Positions 45,071 through 58,721 of a stretch of DNA of 64,000 nucleotides are shown piece after piece (the stretch's first letter is position 1; every line of letters starts with the position of its first letter). The translations under genes were made by a program, and so were the position numbers. The notes under the pieces were generated by a model, which worked only from the letters and a program-made list of their open reading frames with translations, ran no database searches and was not told the DNA's origin. Origin of the DNA: Saccopteryx bilineata. Taxonomy: Eukaryota > Chordata > Mammalia > Chiroptera > Emballonuridae. The DNA is taken from NCBI RefSeq assembly GCF_036850765.1, contig NC_089495.1:28426875-28490874 (forward strand), read 5' to 3'.

Positions 45071-46429
45071 AATAGTCTTATTTCTATAGCTACAGCCTAT
45101 TTTCTGCTGCTCCATAAAGAAATAAAGGAAGAATTTTGAACTTATTTGAGCTTACTGTAGTATCAGTAGCCTTTAATAAACTATAATAAACAATCAAGAA
45201 GAAATAAGGTTAACCGAAGGAAAAAAGAAATAGAAACTTTCAGGTTCAGGGTGCCCACCATGCAGAAATCTTTCCTTCACTGCCAGCCTTAAAAATTCAT
45301 GGCCCATGTTTATGCAGGAAGCCTCAGATTTCTTTATGAAGAGAGCCAAATAATCAGAATATATAAGGAATCCAGCATCAGAAAAGTCACAGCTACTTTG
45401 GCCATTCATTGCTCTGACCAACACCAATGCTTTACAAAGTAGTAGTGACCAAATGTTCTTCTAACTCCTTCCTGGACTATTGAATCATCTCATTGCTAAG
45501 GGATATTTTTCCTGTATTATGTTATATTATATATAGTATAGTATAGTATAGTATAGTATAGTATAGTATAGTATAGTATAGTAAATTTCTTTATCCAGTA
45601 AGTAATGTTTTTCTTTCCTAAACAGTTTGGAACTGATTGTCACATTGAAAATATTTGTGGAGGTGGTTTGTTGGTAAATAGAAGAGGAAGCTGGGGGAAC
45701 GGTCATATCAGAGACAATGTCTCTGGTCTCTAAGGCTGCTGCCACATCTGTCATTTCATCCCATCTCTCATACGTCTTTCCTGGCCTCCAGTGAGGTCTA
45801 TAGTCAGCCAAGTCTACATGATGACTCTCAAACACAGACCCGACCGTAGAAGCTCACCAGCTCAACCACCATCAGCATCATCCATCCAGTTGAACATGAC
45901 ATACAAATGGGAAGATAATCATATAAAGTCACACAGGCCATGTGCCAGTGTAGTGGAACAGACCATAAGTGTGATATAGAACATAATCACAGGAGAACAT
46001 CACCTGTGCACACGTAGAAAACGTGAAAGAAAAGGTGAACCCTGGAAATCAAAGGAAAGCATGAAACCAAGTGTTTATTGGTGGGAGTGGGCTGAATTCA
46101 AATAGAAACTGTAGGCAAATTGCTTTTGGAAGCTAAATTGGCCTTGAGATTGAACATAGCTTTGAGGTGGTGCTACTTATAAAATGGAATCAACTAGGAA
46201 GATAGTGAGAACCTAGATGCTGTTGCTGAGATGGCAAAGTAAAGATGAATACATGACAAGAAAATTTTCTTTTTCCATTGAAACTAGTAACTGATTTGAA
46301 TCAATGAACCATAGTTGTAGAATGTTAGAGTTGCAATGGTCTTTAAAATTAGTTCCATTCAATCTATCATTTACAGATAAAGAAATTGAGGTCCATATTA
46401 AGAAAACATTTTAACTAAAATATACTGTA
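45071..46429. other. Unannotated stretch with pentanucleotide repeat
   Basis: It contains the (GTATA)n repeat listed separately. A 102-codon minus frame (45,527-45,835) begins outside the repeat and ends in it; no domain recognised. CATTTACAGATAAAGAAATTGAGG near 46,370 is generic old-repeat text. Confidence 0.4.
45533..45584. repeat. (GTATA)n pentanucleotide microsatellite
   Basis: About ten uninterrupted copies. Confidence 0.95.
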
Positions 46430-47430
46430 CTTTTATTTATTTCTTATAAGAAAGCCTTAGGGAAGTAAATACTTTTCTAGGAAAATACAATTGAAAAATT
46501 AACTAAAGATCAAAGAAGTAAATATGAGTAAAATAATAAACTAAGAAGAAACTTAAAATGATGCCAAATAATTACTTTCAGAAAAGATGCTAATTCTAAA
46601 TGCTTTTATCAGTTAATTATACCAAGTTATTTTAGCAAATATATGAACTATTTTAGAACATAAGAAGCTTGAAATTCTGAATCATTTAATAAATGTGGCA
46701 GCATAATGTCAATAAAAATCTGACAATGAGCTTTCAAAACTTCGAATCAATTCTCACTCATGTATATAGATCCTTAATAAATATTATAAAATCCAGCCTA
46801 GAAGTTTATTGAAGAATATATCAAAACCAAGTAAGATTTATTTCAAAAATATAAAATGGTTCAACAGCATCTATTAATTTAATTCAAAGGAGTATTAGAT
46901 CAGACTTATAAAATATAACATCAAACAATAAACCCCTGAAATATATTTAATAAAGGAACACTATTTCATATATTGGTTTTATTTATTTTTTACATTAAAA
47001 AACAACATTCTATACCAAAAAACTAGAAGTAAAGTTTTTTTTTAACAATATGAATGATATGTATCTGAAGCAGGACCATGTACCCCACAATAACAGAAAT
47101 ACTTCTCATCTTTTATAACCAAGGAACAAGGCAGACACATCTATCATTACTGTTAATTTGCATTGTTCTATAAGTTTTAGCCAATATAATAATAAAAAGA
47201 CTAAAATAAACATTACATATTAGAAACAGATTTAAAACTTTTATTATTGTGATAACATTATTGTAATGCTGATATGAAAAACTAAGATAATCAGCTGAAA
47301 AACCATTAGAAATGATTAGAACTTAGTAAATTAGAATCTAGTAAATATAGAAAAACCACTAGAAAGTACGCAGAAATGACCCATGCATAAAATTTTCACA
47401 GATAAACAAATAAGTATTATAATAAACCTA
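46430..47430 (+). mobile_element. Old L1 ORF2 middle fragment
   Basis: Decayed plus-strand RT region: AATTATACCAAGTTATTTTAGC, AGTAAGATTTATTTCAAAAATATAAAATGGTTCAACAG (the QVGFIP...WFN region) and TCAGACTTATAAAATATAACATC. Strongly eroded. Confidence 0.65.
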
Positions 47431-47439
47431 ACAGTGATC

Positions 47440-47625
47440 ATAGTAATTGCTCTCATTTATTGAATAGCTATTACTATGCCAGACAATCTGATGAGTGCTT
47501 TTACATATATCTCATTTAACACTCAATATTCCCTTCGAAGGGAGATGCTGTTATTAATCTCATTTAAAAACTTGCACATTAGAATGTAAAGTGACTTGCT
47601 TAATTTTAGTATATTAGTAAGTAAA
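47440..47625 (-). mobile_element. MIR
   Basis: CTCTCATTTATTGAATAGCTATTACTATGCCAGACAATCTGATGAGTGCTTTTACATATATCTC is the MIR 3' half in reverse; core remnants follow to GTGACTTGCTTAA. Confidence 0.8.
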
Positions 47626-50600
47626 TATACAGAAATATGAAAATAATTTTAAAACTTTATTGAGTGGCCTTTTAGAAAGCCTGAATAAATTGAGCAATAC
47701 ATTACATATCTGGATAGGGAGATTTAATATCATAAGGTATCAGTTTCCCAATATACATATATATTAAATTCTAAAGGTTATTAAAAAGAATATATAAGGA
47801 AACAACACTAAAAGTTTACAAAGGGGAAAAATGAAGAAGTCTGAGGAGAAGCCTCAATTATGAATATTTGGATGTATAATATAAGCCACCAAAAGCTGTG
47901 AAAATGTATTGAATGACTTGGGAGAATATTTATCAATTATATTTATGTGAAAAACCAAAATGCAATATTTTCTATGAGGGACTGTTTTTTACAGTGACGC
48001 TGTTTGTAGGGCTGTCTCATTCTCACTTGTTTTTATCCTTGTGGCTTCTACAGCTGCTTCAAAGGTACCATTGAAGATGACATTGTTAATTATGTTTTTC
48101 TATTTCCTGCGTTAAACAATGTTCATAGGTGGGATGACACACAGAGTCTTAAGTGGGGTTATGTATGGTCCTGGCTATTTTCCATAAGCTTTATTGCAGG
48201 GGTGTATATGCATGTCCAGGTGCTCGGTTAGGACTGCAGATAGCTGTCTCTAGACTGTGTTTGTCAGCGGGTCTTGTAGACCAACTTGACCTAGTTCTTG
48301 TGGTTCAACCTTAAAACTGTTTCCCCTCTATCAAGGTCATACAACTAGATTACAGGTTCCCAGACTATCTTGTCAGATGTGTCATGAGACTAAGTTTCAG
48401 CAAGTCACATGTGAGCTGAGTGATGTCTGCTCTCTGGAGCCTGGCCCATCTAAGGCTCTCTGTTGCTTTGGTATAAATATGCATGGAACTCCCTTGCTCA
48501 TGATGAAAAGAGGATGGGAATCTGAATTGCTGCTTAAGGGGATTTGTCCACTAATTAGAAACAGCTTATTTGGACTTGAGGCTTGTAAAAAATAACCTTC
48601 TTTTGTGTCAAACCATTGATGATTGGAAGTTATCTTTAGAGCAGTTCGCATTCCTGATACAGTTCTATTGTCATATAATAAGTTGGAGATTATGCATTTC
48701 CCACACCACAGCAGCAATGTGCCGCAGTAGCAAATAAAGAAAATCTCTCAATTGCATCATCATATGAGGGTCAAGACAGATCATGCTCAGCTTGTTCACC
48801 AGCACAGAGACCCAGAGAATTAATTACTAGCTCCTGTGATCAAGTCACTAAGGTTTTATGGACCTTGCAGGCTAGTTTCTATTTTGGTTTCTGAAGGAAA
48901 GAGAAGCAAGCTCAAATTTTTTTTAATGAGAAAAGGCAGGGAAATTCGATAGCTGAATGAAAAGGATACAATAAAGTGGACGTAGCACTTGCAAGCTGTA
49001 GTCAGGTGATGCTCAGACCTCTTGCATGCTCTCCCCCTTTGCGACCGAATTGGCTTGGGACCCAGATTTTTCTGTTTTTCACTAAACACAAGGAAGACCT
49101 CTTTCAGCAGGGCAATGTGTGTTACCTGGCCCCATATTAGGATTTTGGGTCATACATATTCTAGGTTTTTATGTTCAGAGATGTTTCTGTGTTTGGGGCA
49201 CTACAGTATCTTGTATATGTTATCACATTCACTTCTAAACAATATCCTGTACCATAGTCCTATTATTACACTTATTTTACAACTGAGAATATGTTAAGCT
49301 CATTGTTGATGACTCGTTTCTCAACTAGGGAGAAAAATAACAGAATTAGGGAAGAAAATAAAGGAAGAAAGGCTAGTATTCTCTTGATTGGGCTGAAAAA
49401 CATTCCAGTGAACAAAACATAGCGAGATACAGGAGAGAAAGGTTTTAGCATTGATGAAAGAGGTCTGCCTTATGTCAGACTAAAGCTTGCTTTATATTGT
49501 TATTGATACTAATTTTTAATCTTTAGTGTGATTTGTCTGCCCATTTCCCTGGTTATGAGGAATCCACTTATACACTGAGAGAAAGGCCCTTTGTGGACCA
49601 AAAGGAAAAGTCAGATTTTCTCAACCATTCCAAAAGCCTACAATTCATTTTAGGCCCTGCAAATAATAGATGGGTATATTAAACAGAATGGCTGGCAAGT
49701 TTACCCTCTTATGTGAGTGGAATTCCCTCTTCAGGCATACAACTGGAGGACAAATTAGAGTGTCTGGCCACTAGCTTATAGTTCATGACCCCACAATAGT
49801 CTTTTCCATGGGCACAGCAGGATTAAGTTGAGCTGCCTTCTCCTGTCTTCATTCTTCTTCTTTAATGTGCAGAGCAATGAAATACAGGAGCAACTGGAGT
49901 CCCCAGCCTGCACCCCCCCCATAATTTACTTGTTGGAATTATAACTCCCAAACTCAGCATTCTACCACCAGCCCCTTCTATTTCCTGTCTTTTTATTGTC
50001 TAAAAAAACATATTAGGATAGCCTCAAAGTTTCTTGCTGTTGCAGACCTTGGCTCTCTTGTTAAAACATTGGAAATTATATACTGTTATGGTAATTGATT
50101 TGGTGTGTGTGCATGTGTGTTTGTGTGTGTCTGTATTATAACTTAACCTTTTCTCTCTCTAAATTTTCTCAAGAATTTCAAAGAGTTAAGAATGCAAAAA
50201 TCACTATCTTAACATGAAACTTAATACTTAACTTTGTAAAAGGATATAAACTGCATGATATTTTTCAATATAAATTATATTTGTGAATTTAAGACTCTGA
50301 TGATATGCACTATGTGATATTCTTGCCTCTTGGTCTATAGAGCTTTTAAATCCTATTTAAGTAAGAAAACGGTACACCATTACTCAAGGACATGCTTCTC
50401 TTGATCCAAATAACCTAGCCTCCTATTGAAAGCACTGTGAAAAGCTCCAGACACCTGGGTCCTAATGGATAATTTCGCGTTCAATGACAGATAAACATTC
50501 TCCTGAAAGACTCAGGAGCTCCCTTTCAGGATGGGTGAGTCAAGGTTAATTTACATTTCTGAACATATTCTCTGCATTGTTGTGTGCTGACACAATGGAG

Positions 50601-52599
50601 TTTCTAAGAGACAACCAAAATAATACAGTAAAGCACAACTTTAATGCTATTACAAGCCAGGAAAAGCTATGATTAATTACCACTAAAGCTGAAAGGAAGA
50701 AAGGAGGACTTCAGGATTCAGTTTAATTAATCACTTGGTTTAGAATTAATAAAATCCCTCTAAACTTAGTAAGAAAGAAGGATTGACAGGGAATAAATGG
50801 TATTTGCTACTCAGGAAATTGACACAAGCTCTTAATCTGGACAACAATGTAAAGCATCTTTGAGTCATTTGCTTTTCTTTGCTTGATTTTTTAAAAAAAG
50901 TAAACAAAATTGACCTTGTTTCTCTCTTTTTGGCGAAATAGATAACAGCGCAGTCTGGGAGTCTCAAAAGGTCTTTGCAAAGAAGGGTATCTCATTTCTG
51001 CTGTGTGCAGCTCCCCTGGTGTGCGTGTACTGGTCCTCTTGATGCTAATCAAAATCCCACAGAGATAGGCTGCTTCTAGAATGAGGGCAAAAGATAGAAT
51101 TTTGTAATTATACAGTGCAAATGATCAATAGCCACAACCACACCAAGCAGCTCCAGACCCAAACTGCATGGTTCAACTTGAATAATCCATCCACCCACCT
51201 GGCATCCTAACCAGCTGATTGAAAACTCTCTTCTATAGCATGAGACGATAGAAAGGACCCAAGAGATCAACTTTAAGTTTATTGGGAAATGATGACATCT
51301 ATTTGGGGCAGCTTTTATTTCTTTAAAGTGGATTGACTCAAAGGGAGAGCCCTCACATGCAAAGCTGTGCAAAGCTGCAGCTGAACCTAGCGCGGGTGCC
51401 GCACAAACTGCCCTGCATGCCTCCCCTGTGCAGCCTCTTGACCTTGTGCTCAGGGAAGAGCACCATCAGTGAGCACCACTATAGCAGCAGCTTTCACCAA
51501 AGTGTCCCTTTATCAGACGAGGCATTTTCATGTATTATTATCCCATTTGGCTTTTGACTTTTCACAAGAACACCCTAAGGTTCTATAGCTAGGGGTGGGT
51601 AGGATCAGAATTTGAATTCGGGCTTACCTGACTCTAGACGAGATCACTTAGAGAAAAGAAAATCTTTTACAGTGTTATATTTTATAGAAATAACTTATGA
51701 AATATTTTATTTATAAAATAAAATATAAAAAATTTTAAGAAATATTTTATAAAGCTATTTATAATATGGAAGTCACCTGTAGTTCCTTAATTTAAAGTAT
51801 AAACTTAAAAAGAAATATAATTGATTTTATTTACAATCAATGGTGGTTATTTATCACTCTCATCTGAGATCCCCAAAATACAGTACAAACACTGGTGTAA
51901 GTAAGGAAACCTCCCTTTGCCTAAAACTTCCATCAAAAACTGAAATTGTCAATTTAGTTTTTAAAGGAAACATCTTTAGAGTTTCGCTTTCCAGAATGAA
52001 AAGCTTACCCCATTACCTCACTGCAGATATCATTCAGATTATCAAACAATTAAATAAATATAAATACTTTCAGCATAGTGACAATGTTTCAGCATCATTT
52101 TGTGGGAGGAGTCCCAAAGCAGAACACTCAAGATTATAGAATACTTCCAAGGTGAAACAGAAGTGAATACAGAGTAGAATCACATTATATATCAGGTTAG
52201 TTTCTAATGTCATTCTGTAAAATAAAAATCGAATACATTAAAAATTACCTGTAAAAGATTCTTACAAAAATGGCATTTAGGAAGTTATATCATCTCACAA
52301 GTTCGGTACACCAGCATTTGATGAGACAGTTCTTTCTTTATTAGTGCACAAATGGAGGAGTTAGCCTAAGCTTGGGTCTATATTGTCTAAGAAGCGTACA
52401 CCTCTAAACACTTGAATGCCACTGGATGGGGCTAAACACTCATTCCCTGCCCTTAACCCTGAAGTAAATGCTTGTCAGATGGATTATTTTAGCTCAACTA
52501 CTTAAATTCTCTTTTCCCTTTTATTCTCCTTTTCTTCTCTTTTTTTTTTCTAGGCTATCTCTCTCTGCCAAGTATGTTTAGTTGAATTCACTAAAATTA
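47626..52599. other. Mostly unique-looking intergenic stretch
   Basis: This is the longest part of the window without a clear transposon. Small items: a TG-rich run at 50,103-50,130, a reverse MIR-like piece at 49,205-49,300 and another at 51,500-51,640. No frame exceeds 106 codons and none has a domain. It could contain conserved non-coding sequence, which cannot be judged from one genome. Confidence 0.5.
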
Positions 52600-53400
52600 A
52601 AAGTTCATATGACAAGACAATTAAAATGGCCCAGACCTTAACAGATACTTTACCAAAGAAGACATATAGATGGCAAATAAGCATATGAAATAATGCTGCA
52701 CATCATATGTCATCAGGGAAATGCAAATTATACCAACAACGAGATACCACACACACCTATTAGAATGACCAAAATCCAAAACACTGACAATGCCAAAGGC
52801 TGGGGAGAATGTGGAGCAACAGAAACTCTCATTCATTGCTGGTGGGAATGCAAAATGGTACCAACATTTTGGAAGTCAGTTTGGTAGTTTCTCAGAAAAC
52901 TAAATATACTCTTACCATGAAATCTACCACTTGCATTCCTTGATATTTAGCCAAAGGAGATGAAAACTTGTGTCTACAGAAAATCCTGCGCATGAATGTT
53001 TACAGCAGTTTTATTCATAATTGTCAATACTTAGAAGCAACCAGGATGTCCTTCATGGATAAAGACATTGGGGTATTTCTGAACAATGTGATCTTATTCA
53101 TTGCTAACATGAACTGAGCTATCAGGCCATGAAAAGATATACAAAAACTTTAAATGCATATCACTAAGTGAAAGAAGCCAATCTAAAATGGTTGTATGTT
53201 GTTTTATGCCAACTCTTCTGGAAAAGGCAAAACTATGAAGACAGTAAAGCAGTAAGTTGTTTGAGAGAGGGTGAGATGACTAGGTAGAGCACAAAGGATT
53301 TTTAAAACACTGAAATTACTCAATGTGTCACCACAGTTATGGGTACATATAATTATACTTCATCCAAACCCACAGAATGTATAACACCAAGAGTGAACCC
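52600..53400 (+). mobile_element. Old L1 ORF2 end and 3' UTR
   Basis: AGAAGACATATAGATGGCAAATAAGC, GCTGGGGAGAATGTGGAGCAACAGAAACTCTCATTCATTGCTGGTGGGAATGCAAAATGG and AAACTTGTGTCTACAG are the standard plus-strand order. A 64-codon frame (52,693-52,887) retains the [19 protein letters not shown] zinc-motif relic. Confidence 0.85.
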
Positions 53401-53870
53401 TAATATAAACTATGGACTTTAGGTGATCATGATAAGCCAATGTAAATTTACTATTTAAAAATACATCTCTTTCACATCATTATGTGTTAATAATGGGAGA
53501 GGCTATGTATGAATTGGTACTAGAGGCATCTAAGAAATTTCTATAGCTTTCTCTCAATTTTTCTGTTAACCAAAACAGCTCTAAAACACAGAGACTATAT
53601 TTTTTTAAGTGCATATAAAGTAAGCTCACTTTACCTTGTTGATTACCACCTACACAAGCATGACACTTGTTGATGGCTCACTATAGCCTGGACTTGGTAA
53701 ATGATCTGACTATATTGGAAATATTAGATAAGGGGTTGCTTCTGTGCCTCCTACTAAAATAAAGAATAGCTTCACCATCTCTCCATCTGAGACAGAATTA
53801 TTTAGAAATAATGATGATAATCTAAATTGAAGATTATGATGAAAAACAAATAATAATAGCAAGAGGGAAA
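53401..53870. other. Unannotated intergenic stretch
   Basis: Nothing recognised. Confidence 0.5.
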
Positions 53871-53871
53871 A

Positions 53872-54070
53872 GAAAAAGAAGAAGAAGGAGGAGGAGGAGG
53901 AAAAGGAGGAGGAGGATGGGAGGAGGAGGAGGAGGAGGAAGAGGAGAAAGAAGAAGAAAAAGAAGAAAAAGAGGAGGGGGGAAGTGGAAGAGGAGGAGAA
54001 GTAGAAGAAGAAAATGAAGAGGAGGAGGAAGAAGAAGAAGGGGGAAGGGTAAGAGGAGGGGGAGGCAAGG
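53872..54070. repeat. Polypurine (GGA/GAA)n tract
   Basis: About 200 bases of G and A on the plus strand with few interruptions. The Pro/Ser-rich minus frame is an artefact. Confidence 0.95.
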
Positions 54071-54084
54071 GGAATGAGTAGTTA

Positions 54085-54325
54085 AAATTTTAATGTTTAA
54101 TGTTTATAAAACACTTACAATGTGCAAGCAGTTTTCTAATTATTTTTTCTTGGATTGGAAGAAACCCTACAACAACCATATGAAGTTGGTACAGTTTTTA
54201 TCACCCCCAATTTAAAAATAAGGAAACTGCTGCTTAGTAATTTGCCTGAGCTAGTATGTGATATAGCCAGTATTTAAACCTAGACGGTCTGACCCTGGGG
54301 TCTGTGCTCTTAACAATTATCACAG
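54085..54325 (-). mobile_element. MIR, near full length
   Basis: TATAAAACACTTACAATGTGCAAGC, CTACAACAACCATATGAAG, AAATAAGGAAACTGCTGC, GTATTTAAACCTAGACGGTCTGACC and TGTGCTCTTAACAATTAT follow the reverse MIR consensus in order. Confidence 0.88.
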
Positions 54326-54349
54326 TGTGTGTCTGAGTCATCTCTAATT

Positions 54350-55370
54350 CTGTTCTATTTACCCACTCCTCCCACCACCTTAGTTGCTGACAGTCATCAA
54401 GTCATGGAAATTCTGCCTCCTGAGAACTCAGTTCCTCCTGCCACATCCCCAATGGTACTGATAGATTTACTCTTGCACTTGGCTTTTAACAATTGATATC
54501 TGCCTAACCAGCTTTTTCCCTAGTCTTTTCTGGTCTGCCTAACTAAATTCTCTCCTTTTACTAGCTTCTCTTCAAACCATTCTTTCCAGTGCTGTCAGAG
54601 TGATGTTAATAAAAAAAAAATCTCTCTTTATTGCTCCCCTTGTTAAACCTGATCTACAGGTCTCCATAAATAAAAAAAATAGAGTCAAATTCTTTAATGT
54701 GGCATATAGAATCTTCTATGATCTTACTTTGTACCACCCTTTTAACCTCATCCTCTTCCATACCCCCATACCTGCTCCTAGCTCAGTTATCAAACAGCTG
54801 TCCTTATGTCATTGTTTATTCTGTTCCTTCTGCTTAGAATATCTTCCTATCACCCATGTCCAAATTTTTCTCTTCCTAGAAAACTCTTAACCATATTTCA
54901 GATCTCACCATGAATGATCACTTCTACTGTGATGTTATTTTTGGCTTCACTAGGTGAAGCTGACCCTTCCTTCTCTATCCTCTCATAGTCGATGTGCCTA
55001 CCCCGAGGACAATAATTAACCTTTTGAATGATGATTGTCTTAGTGAAGGCCTCTGGGTTCTAAAAAGCATTGACTTTGTAACATCCAAGGCTCCCTACAA
55101 TCTAGTCCTAACCCATATTTATAACCTTATCTCACCACACATAATTGAAGTGCCTGTCATATTCTAACAAATTACATTTTCCATATACCTCATGATTCCT
55201 GTATAATTAATTGGTCCAGCCATCACTTTTATCTGAATATACCTCCCCCACAAATTCCCACTTACCAAAACCATTTTTACATTTTCAGGTCCAGCCCAAA
55301 TATCAACACTTTCTCAAAACTTCCATCACCCAGAATTGGTTTCTTCTTCTTAGAAATGATATAGAACTCT
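54350..55370 (+). mobile_element. L2 element
   Basis: Plus-strand L2 text: CCATTCTTTCCAGTGCTGTCAGAGTGATG, TATAGAATCTTCTATGATCTTAC, GTTCCTTCTGCTTAGAATATC and GATCTCACCATGAATGATCAC; a second similar series follows at 55,050-55,370. Possibly two L2 pieces. Confidence 0.7.
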
Positions 55371-55536
55371 GAACTTTGGACTCATTTCCCTGTGTCTTTA
55401 TCATTTTATTTTTTTTATCAAACTTCTCTGTGTCCATGTCTTCATTCCCCTATTCTAAATCAGTCCCTTGGGTATTTTTTAGAAATCAAGAGTTACTCAT
55501 CTTTTTTTCACTTTCATATCAAATCTACTCATTCTG

Positions 55537-55899
55537 GCCCTGGCCGGTTGGCTCAGTGGTAGAGCATCGGCCTGGCATGAAGGAGTCCCGGGTTTGATTC
55601 CCGGCCAGGGCACACAGGAGAAGCACCCATCTGCTTCTCCACCCCTCCCCCTCTCCTTCCTCTCTGTCTCTCTCTTCCCCTCCCACAGCCAAGGCTCCAT
55701 TGGAGCGAAGTTGGCCTGGGCACTGAGGATGGCTCCATGGCCTCTGCCTCAGGTGCTAGAATGGCTCTGGATGCAACAGAGCAGCACCCCAGATGGGCAG
55801 AGCATCGCCCCCTGGTGGGCATGCCGGGTGGATCCCGGTTGGGCGCATGTGGGAGTCTGTCTGACTGCCTCCCCGTTTCCAACTTCAGAAAAAAAAAAT
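55537..55899 (+). mobile_element. Family A tRNA-SINE, perfect 17-bp target duplication
   Basis: GCCCTGGCCGGTTGGCTCAG head with B-box GGTTTGATTCC, full body, short A-tail. Flanks TCAAATCTACTCATTCT at 55,519-55,535 and 55,900-55,916 are identical. The 143- and 116-codon frames across it are artefacts. Confidence 0.97.
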
Positions 55900-56149
55900 T
55901 CAAATCTACTCATTCTTAATTTCTTCCTGCTGCAAGTCCAGCCTGGTATGATGAACAAATATGTAAATGTTAGTGACTGTAATGTTTTTGGAAAGGGAAG
56001 GGCTTGTGGCAGTACGGTGGGCTAAGAAATAGTTAATAATAGAAAATGGACTGAATAGTGCCATTTGGCTTATGCTTCTGGGTCTAGTTTATATCAAGAC
56101 ATAGTTCTGTCTGATCTGAGTATGTTGAACTGGGAGTTGACAACCTACT

Positions 56150-56310
56150 GAATTGAATAATATATTTCTGAATGATACATCTGATAAGGGATTAATATCC
56201 ACAATTAATATGGAACTCATATAACTTGACACCAAAGTAACAAATAATCCAATTTAAAAATGGGCAGAGGAAATGAATAGACACTTCTCACCAAAAAAAA
56301 AAAAAAAAAG
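56150..56310 (+). mobile_element. L1 fragment
   Basis: GATACATCTGATAAGGGATTAATATCC and AAAATGGGCAGAGGAAATGAATAGACACTTCTC are the ORF2 region just upstream of the zinc motif. An A-run at 56,294-56,310 follows directly. Confidence 0.75.
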
Positions 56311-56359
56311 GAAAGAAACAACTCTCACTGGAGGATAACAATCATCATAGCTATACATG

Positions 56360-56580
56360 CTTGTGTTTCCTAAGATCTGTGCCAAGCATTATGTTTGTGT
56401 TTGCTGATGCTTCATAGTTACCTAATAAAGTAATACCATTACTAGTTCTACACCTGAGAAAATGGACTTGTAAAGAGGTTATATAACTTATCTAAGATCA
56501 CAGAGCTCAGCGGCAGATCTGGGAATAAAATCCATTTCTATCTGACCAAAGCTCAAACCTTAACCCATGATGCTCTTTTT
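56360..56580 (-). mobile_element. MIR
   Basis: GTGCCAAGCATTATG, ACACCTGAGAAAATGGAC, ATCACAGAGCTCAGCGGCAGATCTGGG and CTTAACCCATGATGC match reverse MIR in order. Confidence 0.82.
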
Positions 56581-56589
56581 TTTAGAAGT

Positions 56590-57800
56590 TTTTCTGCCTC
56601 ACATCATAACTCAACCAACTTACCACGATAGAAGAAGGAGAGCAATAATATTTCATTCTTTGGAGAATTATTTAAAGCAAAGTTTTCAATTGTAGCACTA
56701 GCGAAATTTTTAGCTGCATGGTTCTTTGTTGAGGGGAGAGGCCTGTCTTGTGAACATAGGAATATTTTTGCAACATTTTAGCCTCTATTTTCTTCATGTT
56801 AGTAATACTCTTGCATTTCCCTCCCACCCCCGTTTGTTTGCAACCAAAATGTTTCTGGACATTGCCAAATCACCCCTGCTGACAATCACTTGATTTAAAG
56901 GAAGAGAATGCCTTCTTGTTAGGATAATATGTCCCAATCAAAATTCAAACAAAAATGCTAAATAGAATGATACTGCAAGAGATGAAACTTAAACTAGAAT
57001 AGTTCATCTCAGCTGAGTGGCTATCAGGGCAGAATTTCCTGAGGTGTTTCTTTAATATTCATGACTGTCCAAACAGGGAGTATCAGAACCTTGGACAGCA
57101 GTTAAAATGAACTAAGGCAGTAACATAAATCTTCCCTTAGGAGGTAACTGAGGACCACAGACATTTCTATGACATTTGTCTATGTGGAGCCAATTTCCAA
57201 CATTTTTTTAACCTAATAAAATACAGTTAAAATTGTGATTGAGAGTGCTCTTTCAGAGAAATGGTTATAAAGAAACACTTTGACAAGAAATACACAGAAA
57301 AGGCAGGGAGGCCACCCCAAATATGCCGTGGTAACAGAGCCAGGTATTTTAATGAATTGTTCACATGTGAATTTTTTTTGAAAATTAATAGAAAGGGTGC
57401 TCTCTTACAAATGATTCTTCTGCCATCATTATAGGGAATGAAGGCATAGTTCTTAGATTTAAGTGACTCTGCTACACTATCCAATAAAAAATTACAAATA
57501 ACTAGTCTGAACAAAGAATAAATTAACTGAATTTGCTGAGGAATCTTTGCATTTTTAAAAGAGACAAACATAGAAAAGTCAAGATTTTTTTAACAGCTCT
57601 AATGGTATAAGCACCAACAGTGGTTCAAGCATGCTTTGTTTGATTTGGATGTATTGAGGGCACTCAAATTAGCATCTCAGATTTTTACCTTGTGCCATCA
57701 TCCTGGTTTCCCACTCAATATATGAGATTTCATTATAAAAAAGAAACTCTTAAGTTGAGCTAGGTTTCAATCAACAAAAACAAGGGAAGCATGAAAAGTA
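56590..57800. other. Unannotated intergenic stretch
   Basis: A 114-codon minus frame (57,227-57,571) has no recognised motif. No repeat found. Confidence 0.45.

Positions 57801-57801
<1 letters not shown>

Positions 57802-57868
<67 letters not shown>
57802..57868. repeat. (CT)n(AT)n compound microsatellite
   Basis: About 12 CT units followed by about 22 AT units. Confidence 0.96.
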
Positions 57869-57872
<4 letters not shown>

Positions 57873-57974
57873 CTATGAAGAGTAAGTATGAGGAAAGGCA
57901 TCCTTGTGTTCTCATGTTAGGTACTCAGTCACATTTCTGAAGAACGCTGATGTTGAAACTTGCTGTTGTAATGA

Positions 57975-58110
57975 GAACATTTTAGAGATGATGCAGCTTC
58001 TCCCCTTACCAGCTCTGTGACTTGGGGCACTGTCACTCAATTTATTTGAACCTCAGTTTTCTCTTTTTTAAAATGAAGGTAACAATAACTATCTTGAAGA
58101 GTGTGATTTA
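57975..58110 (+). mobile_element. MIR
   Basis: CCAGCTCTGTGACTTGGGGCACTGTCACTCAATTTATTTGAACCTCAGTTTTC is the MIR core region. Confidence 0.75.
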
Positions 58111-58721
58111 TTTTCTCTTCTTTTTCCTTCTGCATTTTCCCATGCTTGCCAGAAAGGATGTAAACTATTGAAGGAAATCATATGTGCTATTATTCCAGTA
58201 CAAGGTGGTTTCTCTCCCTTTCTGTTTATTCATGGCTGTATTCATTCCTTCAGTAGATTGATTTTCTTGCTGCCAGCCAGCAGTTACACACACAAAGGAG
58301 TCCTTAATACTCAGCTCTGTTCACTTTGGGCAGTTGTTTCATATACTCTGTGCTGCATAAATATGTTATTTTCTATTATTTATGCTTCTGTCATTTCTAT
58401 AAAAACTCACATAGCTTATACTTGGTCAAAACAGGGACACCATTTAGATTTCATCTGCTGACATGCCTTGGCAACCCCAGAGAAGCTGGAAGGCAGTGCA
58501 CTGAGCTATCCATAAAGGACAGGGCAGCCCCTCTTCTCCATTCTCCCATTTTCTGCCCAGCCTGCTCAAGCTTCTACAGAGTAACAGCCAAGATAGATAG
58601 AACAGAGCAGAGAAATAAGGTAAGAAAAAGTATTGATTACCAAGGTGGTATTTTTAATAAGCTTCCATTTAAATGGTGTTTGGCTGAATTTAAATTTTAC
58701 TAGGGTCTCTGATACCTTTAT
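58111..58721. other. Unannotated intergenic stretch
   Basis: A 125-codon frame at 58,326-58,703 shows no domain. No repeat recognised. Confidence 0.4.

Noticed and set aside
45527..45835. 102-codon minus-strand frame as a gene
   Set aside because: Its C-terminal end is the GTATA repeat, and the rest has no recognised domain, splice context or family.
53802..54068. Pro/Ser-rich minus-strand frame
   Set aside because: Translation of the GGA/GAA tract.
57227..57571. 114-codon minus-strand frame
   Set aside because: No motif or signal; length is within chance for this many bases.
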